DNA of 11,178 nucleotides from Anaerolineae bacterium (GTDB lineage Bacteria > Chloroflexota > Anaerolineae > CG2-30-64-16). Below are positions 1-5,587 of the stretch, one piece after another; within the stretch, counting starts at the first letter, position 1; each line of letters starts with the position of its first letter. The notes below the pieces were generated by a model. The model did not search any database, was not told the origin of the DNA, and worked only from the letters and a program-made list of their open reading frames with translations. The translations under genes and the position numbers were made by a program. The stretch covers positions 1 through 11,178 of the forward strand of contig JALOOE010000021.1 of assembly GCA_025454565.1 (NCBI GenBank), given 5' to 3'.

Positions 1-85
1 CCTCGATGTCCTTCGCACCGAGTTTGAAACCCGGCTTAGGCGCCCAATCCGCCACCAGGGTCACGCCTTGCATTTTGCCTTTCAT
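1..85 (-). CDS. iolM: Start of scyllo-inosose 3-dehydrogenase-like protein (partial, cut by window edge)
   Basis: Only the first 28 codons are present; the gene leaves the window at base 1. The start ATG at 85 is preceded by AAGGAG eight bases upstream, a good ribosome binding site. The N-terminus (MKGKMQGVTLVADWAPKPGF, then KLGAKDIE) lies before any zinc or Rossmann motif. From memory it resembles the opening of the zinc-dependent dehydrogenases annotated as scyllo-inosose 3-dehydrogenase (IolM, T. maritima TM0412 type). These oxidise scyllo-inosose to a diketo-inositol with NAD. Its place directly downstream of the iolN-like gene, as in Thermotoga, supports this. The catalytic zinc ligands lie outside the window, so the identification rests on the leader peptide and the context. 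Confidence 0.6.
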   Translation of the reverse strand, partial: MKGKMQGVTLVADWAPKPGFKLGAKDIE

Positions 86-106
86 GGGATTGACTCCTTG
101 ATTACC

Positions 107-162
107 GACGGAAGACGGCAGACGGAGGACGATAACTCGTCTTCCGTCTCCCGTCTTCCGTC
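107..162. repeat. Long intergenic hairpin built from a GACGGAAGACGG-like word
   Basis: Left arm 107-132 and right arm 137-162 are 26 bases each, separated by TAAC, and 24 of 26 positions pair. Each arm is itself made of near-copies of ACGGAAG/GACGGAGG. It fills most of the 82-bp gap between the iolN stop (168) and the iolM start (85). There is no T-run on the minus strand after the stem, so it is not a textbook terminator. It may be a dispersed REP-like element, or it may protect or attenuate the operon mRNA between the two genes; that is inference. Confidence 0.7.
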
Positions 163-167
163 ATCCG

Positions 168-1292
168 TCACACTTCTGTCCCCTGCCCGATGCGCGGGAT
201 CGCATAGACCGGCTTCCACCCCTCGCTCAGCGGCTCGCGCAGGTAGGGCTCCATCTCGGCGGCGGTGCGCAAGGTGACTTCCCCGACGGGCGGCACGCTG
301 CCGGCGGGGAAGGCGGCGAGCACATCGTCATGCCACAGCGTCAAGTACTTCAGGATAGCGGCCATGGGGCGCTTGGCCTTCTCGGCCGTGCCAGATTTGG
401 CCTTGCCCACCACGCCTTCCGGCGTCGCGGCGATCTCGATGGCGAAGTGCCCTTCGCCCTCCGACCAACGGCTCGGCCGGCCGAAGGGGTCCACTGACTT
501 GTCGAAGTGGCCTTCGGGCAGATACGCTTTGCCCTCGGTGTCCACCGCGTAATTCATATCCACCATGTCGGGATGGAGCAGCAGGCCGAGCGAGGTCTCC
601 GATTCGTCGGCGTGGACGAAGTTCGTGCCCAGCTTGCCGCCGCGCTCGGTGGGGCGGAAGAATTCGCGCACCCCGCGATGCCAGTCGATCACGCGGAAGA
701 TGCCGGGGAGCTGATAACGCTTCTGGAACTCCTGCACGGCCGACTCCAGCATCCACAACTGGCCGTGGTTGTTGACGATGAGCTGCTTGCGAAAGCCATC
801 GTTCCACAGGCCGAGCATCACATCAATCATCATCTCGCGGACGACGTGCTCGCGCACGATGACGGTGCCGGGCATGCCCATGTGGTGATATGGGTGGCCG
901 CCGTAGTTCAACGGCGGCAGCGCCAGGTTGACCGGCGCGCCGCGCCTGGCGGTGAAACGCCGCACCCCCTCGCAGATCTGACTGACGTAGAGGGTGTCGG
1001 ATGCGCTCGGCAGGTGCTGGCCGTGCAGCTCGGTGCAGCCGACCGGGATGAAGACGATGTCATTCTTCTTCCGATTGGCTTCCACCTGCCAGCGCACGGT
1101 CGTCTGGATATACGAACCAGGCTTGCCCCATTCTACCGGTGACGGTACGCCGTAGTCGGCCAGGATGGCGTCAATTTCGGCGTCGCTGGCGTCCCAAACC
1201 TGCTTCTTCATGCGGCCCACAGCGTTGTCTTCGAAGAAAAGGTCGGGTTGGTTGGTGGGGAGTAAACCTTGCGGGATCACTTGATTGGACAT
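168..1292 (-). CDS. iolN: 3-dehydro-scyllo-inosose hydrolase (creatininase superfamily)
   Basis: 374 residues. The fold family is creatinine amidohydrolase-like, shown by the metal-binding segments: PVGCTELHGQHLPSASD (E88, H90, D99), NNHGQ (H176) and HADESETS (E230/E232), at the positions where creatininases hold two metal ions. It carries an N-terminal extension of roughly 75 residues and a long C-terminal part compared with the roughly 250-residue creatininases, which fits the IolN (TM0413-like) subgroup. IolN hydrolyses the diketo-inositol made by IolM, opening the ring to 5-keto-L-gluconate in the cytoplasm. The start ATG at 1292 has AGGAG eight bases upstream. The reading frame stays open further upstream into the neighbouring isomerase gene, but that stretch is compositionally a shadow. 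The next gene downstream is the iolM-like one. A plain creatininase or another amidohydrolase is less likely given the neighbours. Confidence 0.8.
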   Translation of the reverse strand: MSNQVIPQGLLPTNQPDLFFEDNAVGRMKKQVWDASDAEIDAILADYGVPSPVEWGKPGSYIQTTVRWQVEANRKKNDIVFIPVGCTELHGQHLPSASDTLYVSQICEGVRRFTARRGAPVNLALPPLNYGGHPYHHMGMPGTVIVREHVVREMMIDVMLGLWNDGFRKQLIVNNHGQLWMLESAVQEFQKRYQLPGIFRVIDWHRGVREFFRPTERGGKLGTNFVHADESETSLGLLLHPDMVDMNYAVDTEGKAYLPEGHFDKSVDPFGRPSRWSEGEGHFAIEIAATPEGVVGKAKSGTAEKAKRPMAAILKYLTLWHDDVLAAFPAGSVPPVGEVTLRTAAEMEPYLREPLSEGWKPVYAIPRIGQGTEV

Positions 1293-1313
1293 GAAATCGC
1301 TCCTAGAATTCCC

Positions 1314-1384
1314 AGGGGAGCAACCCCTGCCTGAAGTTGAGAAGCGGCTACAGCCGCTCGAAGTCAGGCCCTGAGGGGCCTTTT
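1314..1384. repeat. Cluster of three short hairpins between the isomerase and iolN
   Basis: Three consecutive small inverted repeats lie in the 109-bp gap: AGGGG/CCCCT (1314-1318 and 1324-1328), AGCGGCT/AGCCGCT (1343-1349 and 1352-1358, perfect, 2-base loop) and GGCCC/GGGCC (1367-1371 and 1376-1380). Only the third is followed by a short T-run, and that on the plus strand (1381-1384), against the direction of the surrounding genes. They are probably dispersed intergenic repeats or mRNA-stabilising structures. No promoter is evident in the gap. Confidence 0.5.
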
Positions 1385-1401
1385 CGGGTTCAGCCGGCGG
1401 G

Positions 1402-2250
1402 TCAACCGCCGGTCGCCGACACGCGGAAGTGCGGCGCCAGTACGCGCATCGCCGCCTCGCGTGCCTTCGCCGCCAGTTTATACGGATCCCAGCCCCAGTA
1501 TTCGGGCCGGAACAACTCGATGGAACACGGGCCGTCGTAACCGATGGTCTGCAACCGGCCGCAGATGGCGTCGAGCGGCACGACGCCCAGGCCAGGCAAG
1601 ACGCGCGTAGCGTCGGTGATCGCCTCCTTCGGCGTATCCTCCAGATCGTCCAGGTGGAAGGCGAAGATGAGCGCCGGATCGAGCGCGTCCAACTCATCCA
1701 ACAGCCCGCCGCCGCCGTAGAAGTGCGCGGCGTCCACCGTCATACCGACGTTGGCCCGACCGGTCGCCCGTACAATCTCGGCCGCGGCGCGCGGCGTGCG
1801 CACGCTGCACCAGCCGAAACCGAGAAACTCGAACGACAACCGGACGCCGAACTGGCCGGCGACCTCGCCCAGGTCGCGCAGCACCCGAACGTACTCCGCC
1901 ACGACCTCGGCCCACGGCAGGTTGCGGTCGGGAGTCGGGCTGGGCACCACGACGACAGTCGGGCAGCCGATGGCCTGGGCGATACGGCTCAACTCCCGGC
2001 AGCGCGCCCGGATCGCGGCATACTCGTCAGGCGTTCGGAAGGCGATGAACTCGATGGAGTTGATCGTCAGCGGCGCGATGCCCGCGTTCACGAATAACGC
2101 GTTGAGATCGGCCAGCGAATGGGCGGCCAGGTAGCGATCCACTTTCGCCGCCCAGACCTCCAGCGCTCCGAATCCCGCCGCAGCCGTGACCGCGACATCG
2201 GTCTCGAGGTCGCAGGACATAGTTGTGGCGCCGTGAAAGGCGAGAAGCAT
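1402..2250 (-). CDS. iolI: IolI-like inosose isomerase / sugar isomerase, AP-endonuclease-2-like TIM barrel
   Basis: 282 residues, close to the 278 of B. subtilis IolI, which it resembles throughout as I recall that sequence: ATT near the N-terminus, AHSLADLN near residue 43, HLDDLEDTP near 199, VLPGLG near 218 and ELFRPEYW near 245. The four metal ligands expected for IolI are in register: E141, D173, H199 and E245. B. subtilis IolI interconverts 2-keto-myo-inositol and 1-keto-D-chiro-inositol. Here it could feed chiro-inositol into the IolM/IolN pathway, or replace the TIM-barrel epimerase IolO that the Thermotoga pathway needs after ring opening; sequence alone does not decide. The start ATG at 2250 follows a GGGGG ribosome binding site (2257-2261). 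The upstream in-frame extension runs into a hairpin repeat and was not used. It lies 71 bp downstream of iolG and 109 bp upstream of iolN, in one presumed operon. Confidence 0.75.
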   Translation of the reverse strand: MLLAFHGATTMSCDLETDVAVTAAAGFGALEVWAAKVDRYLAAHSLADLNALFVNAGIAPLTINSIEFIAFRTPDEYAAIRARCRELSRIAQAIGCPTVVVVPSPTPDRNLPWAEVVAEYVRVLRDLGEVAGQFGVRLSFEFLGFGWCSVRTPRAAAEIVRATGRANVGMTVDAAHFYGGGGLLDELDALDPALIFAFHLDDLEDTPKEAITDATRVLPGLGVVPLDAICGRLQTIGYDGPCSIELFRPEYWGWDPYKLAAKAREAAMRVLAPHFRVSATGG

Positions 2251-2262
2251 GGCAAACCCCCT

Positions 2263-2324
2263 TGACGAAGGACGAATGACCAAGGACCAAGACCCCTTCG
2301 TCTTTAGTCGTTGGTCCTTCGTCA
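2263..2324. repeat. Imperfect intergenic hairpin of AAGGAC/GACGAAGG words
   Basis: The left arm, starting TGACGAAGGAC at 2263, is matched in inverse by GTCCTTCGTCA ending at 2324. The first 11 pairs are perfect, and beyond them roughly every fourth base mismatches because both arms consist of drifting copies of an A-A-[G]-G-A-C word. The right arm includes the iolG stop codon (2322-2324). It fills the 71-bp gap between iolG and the isomerase and ends just before the isomerase ribosome binding site. Confidence 0.6.
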
Positions 2325-3338
2325 GAGCGCAGCGATCTCGCTCAACTTCACCGGCCGATTCTCCCGATACGACTTGAGTGCGGCATAGCCCAGCACCACC
2401 GACAGACGGCCATCACGGCCGGTGACAGAGGGCGTGCGGTCTTCCTGGACGCAGGCGATGAACTCACGCACCTCGTTGACGTAGGTTTCGGGGTAGCGCT
2501 GCATGAAGAAGCGTGGCGGCAGCGCCGCGTGATAGCCGGAGCGGTCGCCTACCACCACCGTGTCCACTGCCTCGTTCTCAGCCTGGGCCGTCCCCGCCGA
2601 GCAGAAGACCTCCAGCCGCTGGTCGTAGCCATAGACCGCCTGGCGGCTGTTATCGATCACGCCCAGCGCGCCGTTGGCGAAGCGCAGCGTCACGACATCG
2701 GTGTCGACGTCGCCCGCCTCGGCCAGCCAGGGCGCTACGAGCACGCTGCCCATCGCGTAGACTTCGTCGACCTCGCCCACCTGAAAGCGTGCCATGTCGA
2801 AGTCGTGGATGGTCATGTCGAGATACATGCCGCCCGAAGCCCTGGCGTATTCGACCGAGGGCGGCTCGGGGTCGCGACTGATGATGTGCAGGATGCAGGG
2901 CCGGCCGATGGCCCCGGAGGCCACCAGGTCATGCACGCGGCGGAAGGCCGGGTCGAACCGCCGATTGAAACCGACCTGGAGCTTGACGCCCGCAGCATCG
3001 ACCGCGGCCAGGGCCACGTCGATGCTCGGCAGATCGAGCGCGAGGGGCTTCTCGCAGAAGATGTGCTTGCCCGCCTGCGCCGCGTCGCGCACAATGAACC
3101 AGTGCGTGTCGGTGCTCGTGGCGATCAACACCGCAGTGATGGATGGATCGGCCAGCAGCTCGTGGTAGTCTGCCACGACGCGCGGGATGCCCAGCTCCTC
3201 AGCGAGGGCCTGCGCCACTTCCAGGCGGATGTCGCAGATGGCAACGAGGTTCGCCTCCGGAATCTTACGCACCAGGTTCCGAACGTGTACGCTGCCCATC
3301 CGCCCTGTGCCGATGACGGCGATGTTCATTTTGTTCAT
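2322..3338 (-). CDS. iolG: Inositol 2-dehydrogenase (Gfo/Idh/MocA family)
   Basis: 338 residues, normal for the family. The N-terminal Rossmann domain has GTGRMG at 10-15 and an acid at the end of strand 2 (D36 in AICDIR), which favours NAD over NADP. The EKP motif puts the catalytic lysine at K97. The second domain has GGMYLDMTIHDFDM with D174 and H178, matching the Lys-Asp-His set known from B. subtilis inositol dehydrogenase (K97, D172, H176). It oxidises myo-inositol, and possibly related cyclitols, to scyllo-inosose, the first step of the pathway. The ATG at 3338 overlaps the stop of the preceding dehydrogenase by four bases (ATGA), which implies translational coupling. An internal ATG at 3329 is the alternative start. 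Other Gfo/Idh/MocA substrates such as scyllo-inositol or D-chiro-inositol cannot be excluded, but the iolN and iolI neighbours argue for an inositol. Confidence 0.8.
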   Translation of the reverse strand: MNKMNIAVIGTGRMGSVHVRNLVRKIPEANLVAICDIRLEVAQALAEELGIPRVVADYHELLADPSITAVLIATSTDTHWFIVRDAAQAGKHIFCEKPLALDLPSIDVALAAVDAAGVKLQVGFNRRFDPAFRRVHDLVASGAIGRPCILHIISRDPEPPSVEYARASGGMYLDMTIHDFDMARFQVGEVDEVYAMGSVLVAPWLAEAGDVDTDVVTLRFANGALGVIDNSRQAVYGYDQRLEVFCSAGTAQAENEAVDTVVVGDRSGYHAALPPRFFMQRYPETYVNEVREFIACVQEDRTPSVTGRDGRLSVVLGYAALKSYRENRPVKLSEIAAL

Positions 3339-4378
3339 GGCTTCATCACGATCTTCATGGCGTTCTTGGGCCCGTGCGCCATCGTCGCGATATCCAGGCC
3401 CAGATCGCAGAACGCTTCCGGCCCATCCTCCAACGGGATCACTTTGGTGAAGAACGGTTTCATGTTGAGCCGGTTTTCCTGGAAGACGCGGATCGAGGGC
3501 ACCATCGTGTTCTGGCCCAGGTAGAGGCCGAGAACTTTGGTCGCCCAACGGGTGATCTCGTTCGGCGTCACGTCAAGATGCACGCTCGAATCCATGCCGA
3601 AGGGCAGCACCTTGCCACCCGGCGTCACGCACTTGAGCGCCTGACCGAGCGCGTTGCCGGTCGCCTCGATCACGATGTCGGCTTTGCGGCCGTAGGTGAA
3701 CTCGGTGATCTTCTCGACCACATCCACTTCGTTCGGGTTCCAGACGGTCAGCCCGCACTCCTTCGCCACGCCGATGCGATACGGGTCGATCTCGGTCACG
3801 GCGACCTTGGCTGCGATGTTCTTGGCGAACTGGGCGAAAAGATAGCCGATGGGGCCGAAGCCGAGGATCATGACGTAGTCGTAAGGCAGCATCTGGAGCG
3901 TGTTCATCCCGTTGACGACCGTCGCCAACGTCTCGACCTGCGAGCCGAGCACATCGTCGATCTCGTCGGGCAGCGTGAAGCACTGCTTTTCCGGCACGAC
4001 GCAATACTCCGCGTAACCGCCGTCGCGCATCACGCCGAGTGCGTTGAACTTGATCTCGACGCACTGGCTGCTGAGGCCCATGCGGCAGAAGGAGCAGAAG
4101 CCGCAGCGGATGTTGTTGTCGACCGCCACGCGATCCCCGACCTTGATGTACTTGACGTGGGTGCCGATCCCGATCACCTCACCGCAGAACTCGTGGCCGA
4201 GCACCGTGTTCGGCTTGAAATGGTGCTTGCCTTCGAGGATCTTCACATCGGTGCCGCAAATCCCGACCGCCTTCACCCGCAGCAGCACATCATCGGGGTT
4301 CTTGACCTGCGGCACAGGGATCTGGGTCAGTTCGAGCTTGCCCGCATCTCGGAACACGAGCGCTTTCATTTTGGACAT
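3335..4378 (-). CDS. Zinc-dependent medium-chain alcohol/polyol dehydrogenase
   Basis: 347 residues with a complete MDR layout. Catalytic zinc ligands are C41 (GICGTD), H62 and E63 (GHEF) and probably E150. The structural zinc site is C92, C95, C98, C106. A Rossmann motif GFGPIG lies at 173-178, with acids at the following strand end (TEIDPYR, E196/D198) pointing to NAD. The family covers sorbitol, threonine and inosose-type dehydrogenases; the exact substrate is not recognisable. As the first catabolic gene after the regulator it may oxidise a second cyclitol, act redundantly with the iolM-like gene, or handle a sugar-acid intermediate after ring opening. The start ATG at 4378 has a strong AGGAGG five bases upstream. 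The stop overlaps the iolG start by four bases, so the two are made together. Confidence 0.75.
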   Translation of the reverse strand: MSKMKALVFRDAGKLELTQIPVPQVKNPDDVLLRVKAVGICGTDVKILEGKHHFKPNTVLGHEFCGEVIGIGTHVKYIKVGDRVAVDNNIRCGFCSFCRMGLSSQCVEIKFNALGVMRDGGYAEYCVVPEKQCFTLPDEIDDVLGSQVETLATVVNGMNTLQMLPYDYVMILGFGPIGYLFAQFAKNIAAKVAVTEIDPYRIGVAKECGLTVWNPNEVDVVEKITEFTYGRKADIVIEATGNALGQALKCVTPGGKVLPFGMDSSVHLDVTPNEITRWATKVLGLYLGQNTMVPSIRVFQENRLNMKPFFTKVIPLEDGPEAFCDLGLDIATMAHGPKNAMKIVMKP

Positions 4379-4410
4379 GGATTCCTCCTGGCTATTGGGT
4401 ACCTGGATCA

Positions 4411-4460
4411 GGGACTGGGCACTGGGGACCAGGAATAGCGCTCTCCCAGACCCAAGTCCC
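4411..4460. repeat. Imperfect intergenic hairpin of GGGACTGGG-like words
   Basis: Arm 4411-4426 (GGGACTGGGCACTGGG) is inversely matched by 4445-4460 (CCCAGACCCAAGTCCC) at 13 of 16 positions with an 18-base loop. It occupies the 88-bp gap between the regulator stop (4467) and the dehydrogenase start (4378). There is no T-run on the minus strand and no clear promoter, so regulator and catabolic genes may share a transcript, with the structure modulating read-through or stability. Confidence 0.55.
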
Positions 4461-4466
4461 AAGCCG

Positions 4467-5477
4467 CTACCCCCTAATCCTTGTTGACTCTCTCACCACC
4501 AACCGCCCCTGCAGCACTACGTCGCTCACGCCCTCGGCAACGCCCGACATCAGTGTCAGGGCCATCGACATCGCCTGTTGGCCCAGCTCGAACTTGGGCT
4601 GAGCGATGGTCGTGAGGGACGGCGAAACGTAGGTAGCGAAGGGGATGTCATCGAAACCGGCAATGGCAAGGTCATCCGGCACGATCAGGCCTGCCGAATG
4701 CGCCGCGCGTAGAAGACCGATGGCGGTCATGTCGTTGTAGCAGAAAACCGCGGTCGGTCGTGCGGCCATCGCGAGGAACTGCGGCAGCGCCTGCTCACCG
4801 GCCGCCGGCCGCCCGGTTCCCGCAATGACCTGCGCCGGATCGAACGGGACGCCGACCCCGGCCAGCGCCGCACGATAGCCGGCCAATCGATCGGCGCTGG
4901 GGCTGTGCCCCGCTGGCCCTGCCACGTGCGCAAGCCGCCGATGGCCCAGCATCAGCAAGTGTTCTGTCGCCAGCCGGGCGCCATGCTGATCGTCCACCCG
5001 AACCGAAAAGGTGTGCGGCGCGCCGCCCAGACTGTGGCTATTGAGCAGGATCACCGGCACGCCCGCCGCGCCCAGCCGTTCCTGGTGCAGTGCCCCCACG
5101 CGCGATGAGGTGACGATCACTGCATCCACGCGCTTCGAGCGCAGCATCTCCACCGCAGCGATCTCTCGCTCCGGTTCATCGTGCGATGCGGCCAAAATCA
5201 CCGAGTAGCCGTGGCTGTAAGCCGTAGCCTCGATCCCCTCCACGACCTCTGCGGAAAAAGGATCGGCGATCGTTGTCACCACCACGCCGACCGTGCAGGT
5301 GTGACCGCGCACCAAACTGCGCGCGCCCGCATCCGGTGAATAGCCCATCTCCAGGGCCAGCCGATGGATACGGGACCGCGTGACCTCGTTCACGAGAGGG
5401 CTATCGCTGAGCGCGCGCGATACTGTAGAGTGTGAGACGCCTGCCGCACGAGCGATATCCTTGATGGAGGTCTTCAC
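4467..5477 (-). CDS. LacI-family transcriptional regulator (probable inositol-operon repressor)
   Basis: 336 residues from the chosen GTG at 5477. The N-terminal helix-turn-helix (IKDIARAAGVSHSTVSRAL, about 5-23) is canonical LacI, followed by the hinge segment (ARSLVRG near 52-58) that places a leucine in a central CpG of the operator, and then a periplasmic-binding-protein-like sensor domain (VGVVVTTIADPFSAEVVEG near 63 to AGFDDIPFA near the C-terminus). The start is not certain: GTG at 5486 is equally possible, and upstream ATGs at 5543 and 5609 in the same frame would put the predicted promoter and operator inside the gene. A GTG start gives the usual few residues before IKDIA. As first gene of the minus-strand run it likely senses inositol or an inositol derivative and represses its own operon. 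The Thermotoga inositol regulator, as I recall, is of the unrelated ROK family. Confidence 0.85.
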   Translation of the reverse strand: MKTSIKDIARAAGVSHSTVSRALSDSPLVNEVTRSRIHRLALEMGYSPDAGARSLVRGHTCTVGVVVTTIADPFSAEVVEGIEATAYSHGYSVILAASHDEPEREIAAVEMLRSKRVDAVIVTSSRVGALHQERLGAAGVPVILLNSHSLGGAPHTFSVRVDDQHGARLATEHLLMLGHRRLAHVAGPAGHSPSADRLAGYRAALAGVGVPFDPAQVIAGTGRPAAGEQALPQFLAMAARPTAVFCYNDMTAIGLLRAAHSAGLIVPDDLAIAGFDDIPFATYVSPSLTTIAQPKFELGQQAMSMALTLMSGVAEGVSDVVLQGRLVVRESTRIRG

Positions 5478-5500
5478 GTTGTTCACTCTGACCAGTTGCC

Positions 5501-5522
5501 ATCTTGCACACGTGTGCAAGAT
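5501..5522. promoter_or_regulatory. 22-bp perfect palindrome, probable LacI-family operator
   Basis: Half-site ATCTTGCACAC (5501-5511) is followed immediately by its exact reverse complement. Length, perfect symmetry and a central CG step (5511-5512) are as in LacI/PurR/GalR-type operators, where hinge leucines intercalate. It lies 15-24 bp upstream of the two GTG start candidates of the LacI-family gene and covers the predicted transcription start of that gene (about 5518), so autorepression is expected. It also contains the predicted -35 of the divergent permease promoter. I saw no second full copy in the window. Confidence 0.8.
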
Positions 5523-5532
5523 CGAGTATACT
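5505..5532 (+). promoter_or_regulatory. Divergent promoter toward the phosphate permease, sharing the -10 region
   Basis: On the plus strand TTGCAC (5505-5510) is 16 bp from TATACT (5527-5532). Its -10 overlaps the minus-strand -10 because the octamer 5525-5532 (AGTATACT) is self-complementary. The -35 is inside the palindrome, so a bound repressor should block it too. The predicted start near 5539 leaves about 49 bases of leader. It is weaker than the minus-strand promoter by match to consensus. Confidence 0.5.
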
Positions 5533-5554
5533 TCATGGCGCATCGGGTTGTCAA
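5525..5554 (-). promoter_or_regulatory. Sigma-70-type promoter for the regulator and iol operon
   Basis: On the minus strand TTGACA (5554-5549, consensus -35) is separated by 18 bp from TATACT (5530-5525, five of six to consensus -10). The predicted start near 5518 falls inside the 22-bp palindrome, leaving a leader of about 32-41 bases to the GTG start candidates of the regulator. Confidence 0.7.
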
Positions 5555-5587
5555 ACAGACCATATCCCTTTGCATCAGAGCCTGCGG

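Noticed and set aside
1367..1384. GC-rich stem followed by TTTT, terminator-like on the plus strand
   Set aside because: No plus-strand gene ends here, the stem is only 5 bp, and on the coding (minus) strand the T-run is on the wrong side.
1293..1697. N-terminal extension of the iolN frame into the isomerase gene
   Set aside because: The extension is arginine/serine-rich shadow sequence, and the ATG at 1292 has a good ribosome binding site and starts a family-like N-terminus.
2529..3524. Plus-strand open frame of 331 codons opposite iolG
   Set aside because: It lies fully antisense to a well-supported Gfo/Idh/MocA gene, crosses two gene boundaries and has no recognisable motif.
3374..4438. 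Plus-strand open frame of 354 codons opposite the zinc dehydrogenase
   Set aside because: It is antisense to a protein with all zinc and Rossmann motifs. Its translation is H/D/E/R/V-rich with no domain, as expected from high-GC codon bias.
5504..5587. N-terminal extension of the permease frame
   Set aside because: It would translate through the palindrome and both predicted promoters; the ATG at 5588 gives a normal PiT start just before the first membrane segment.
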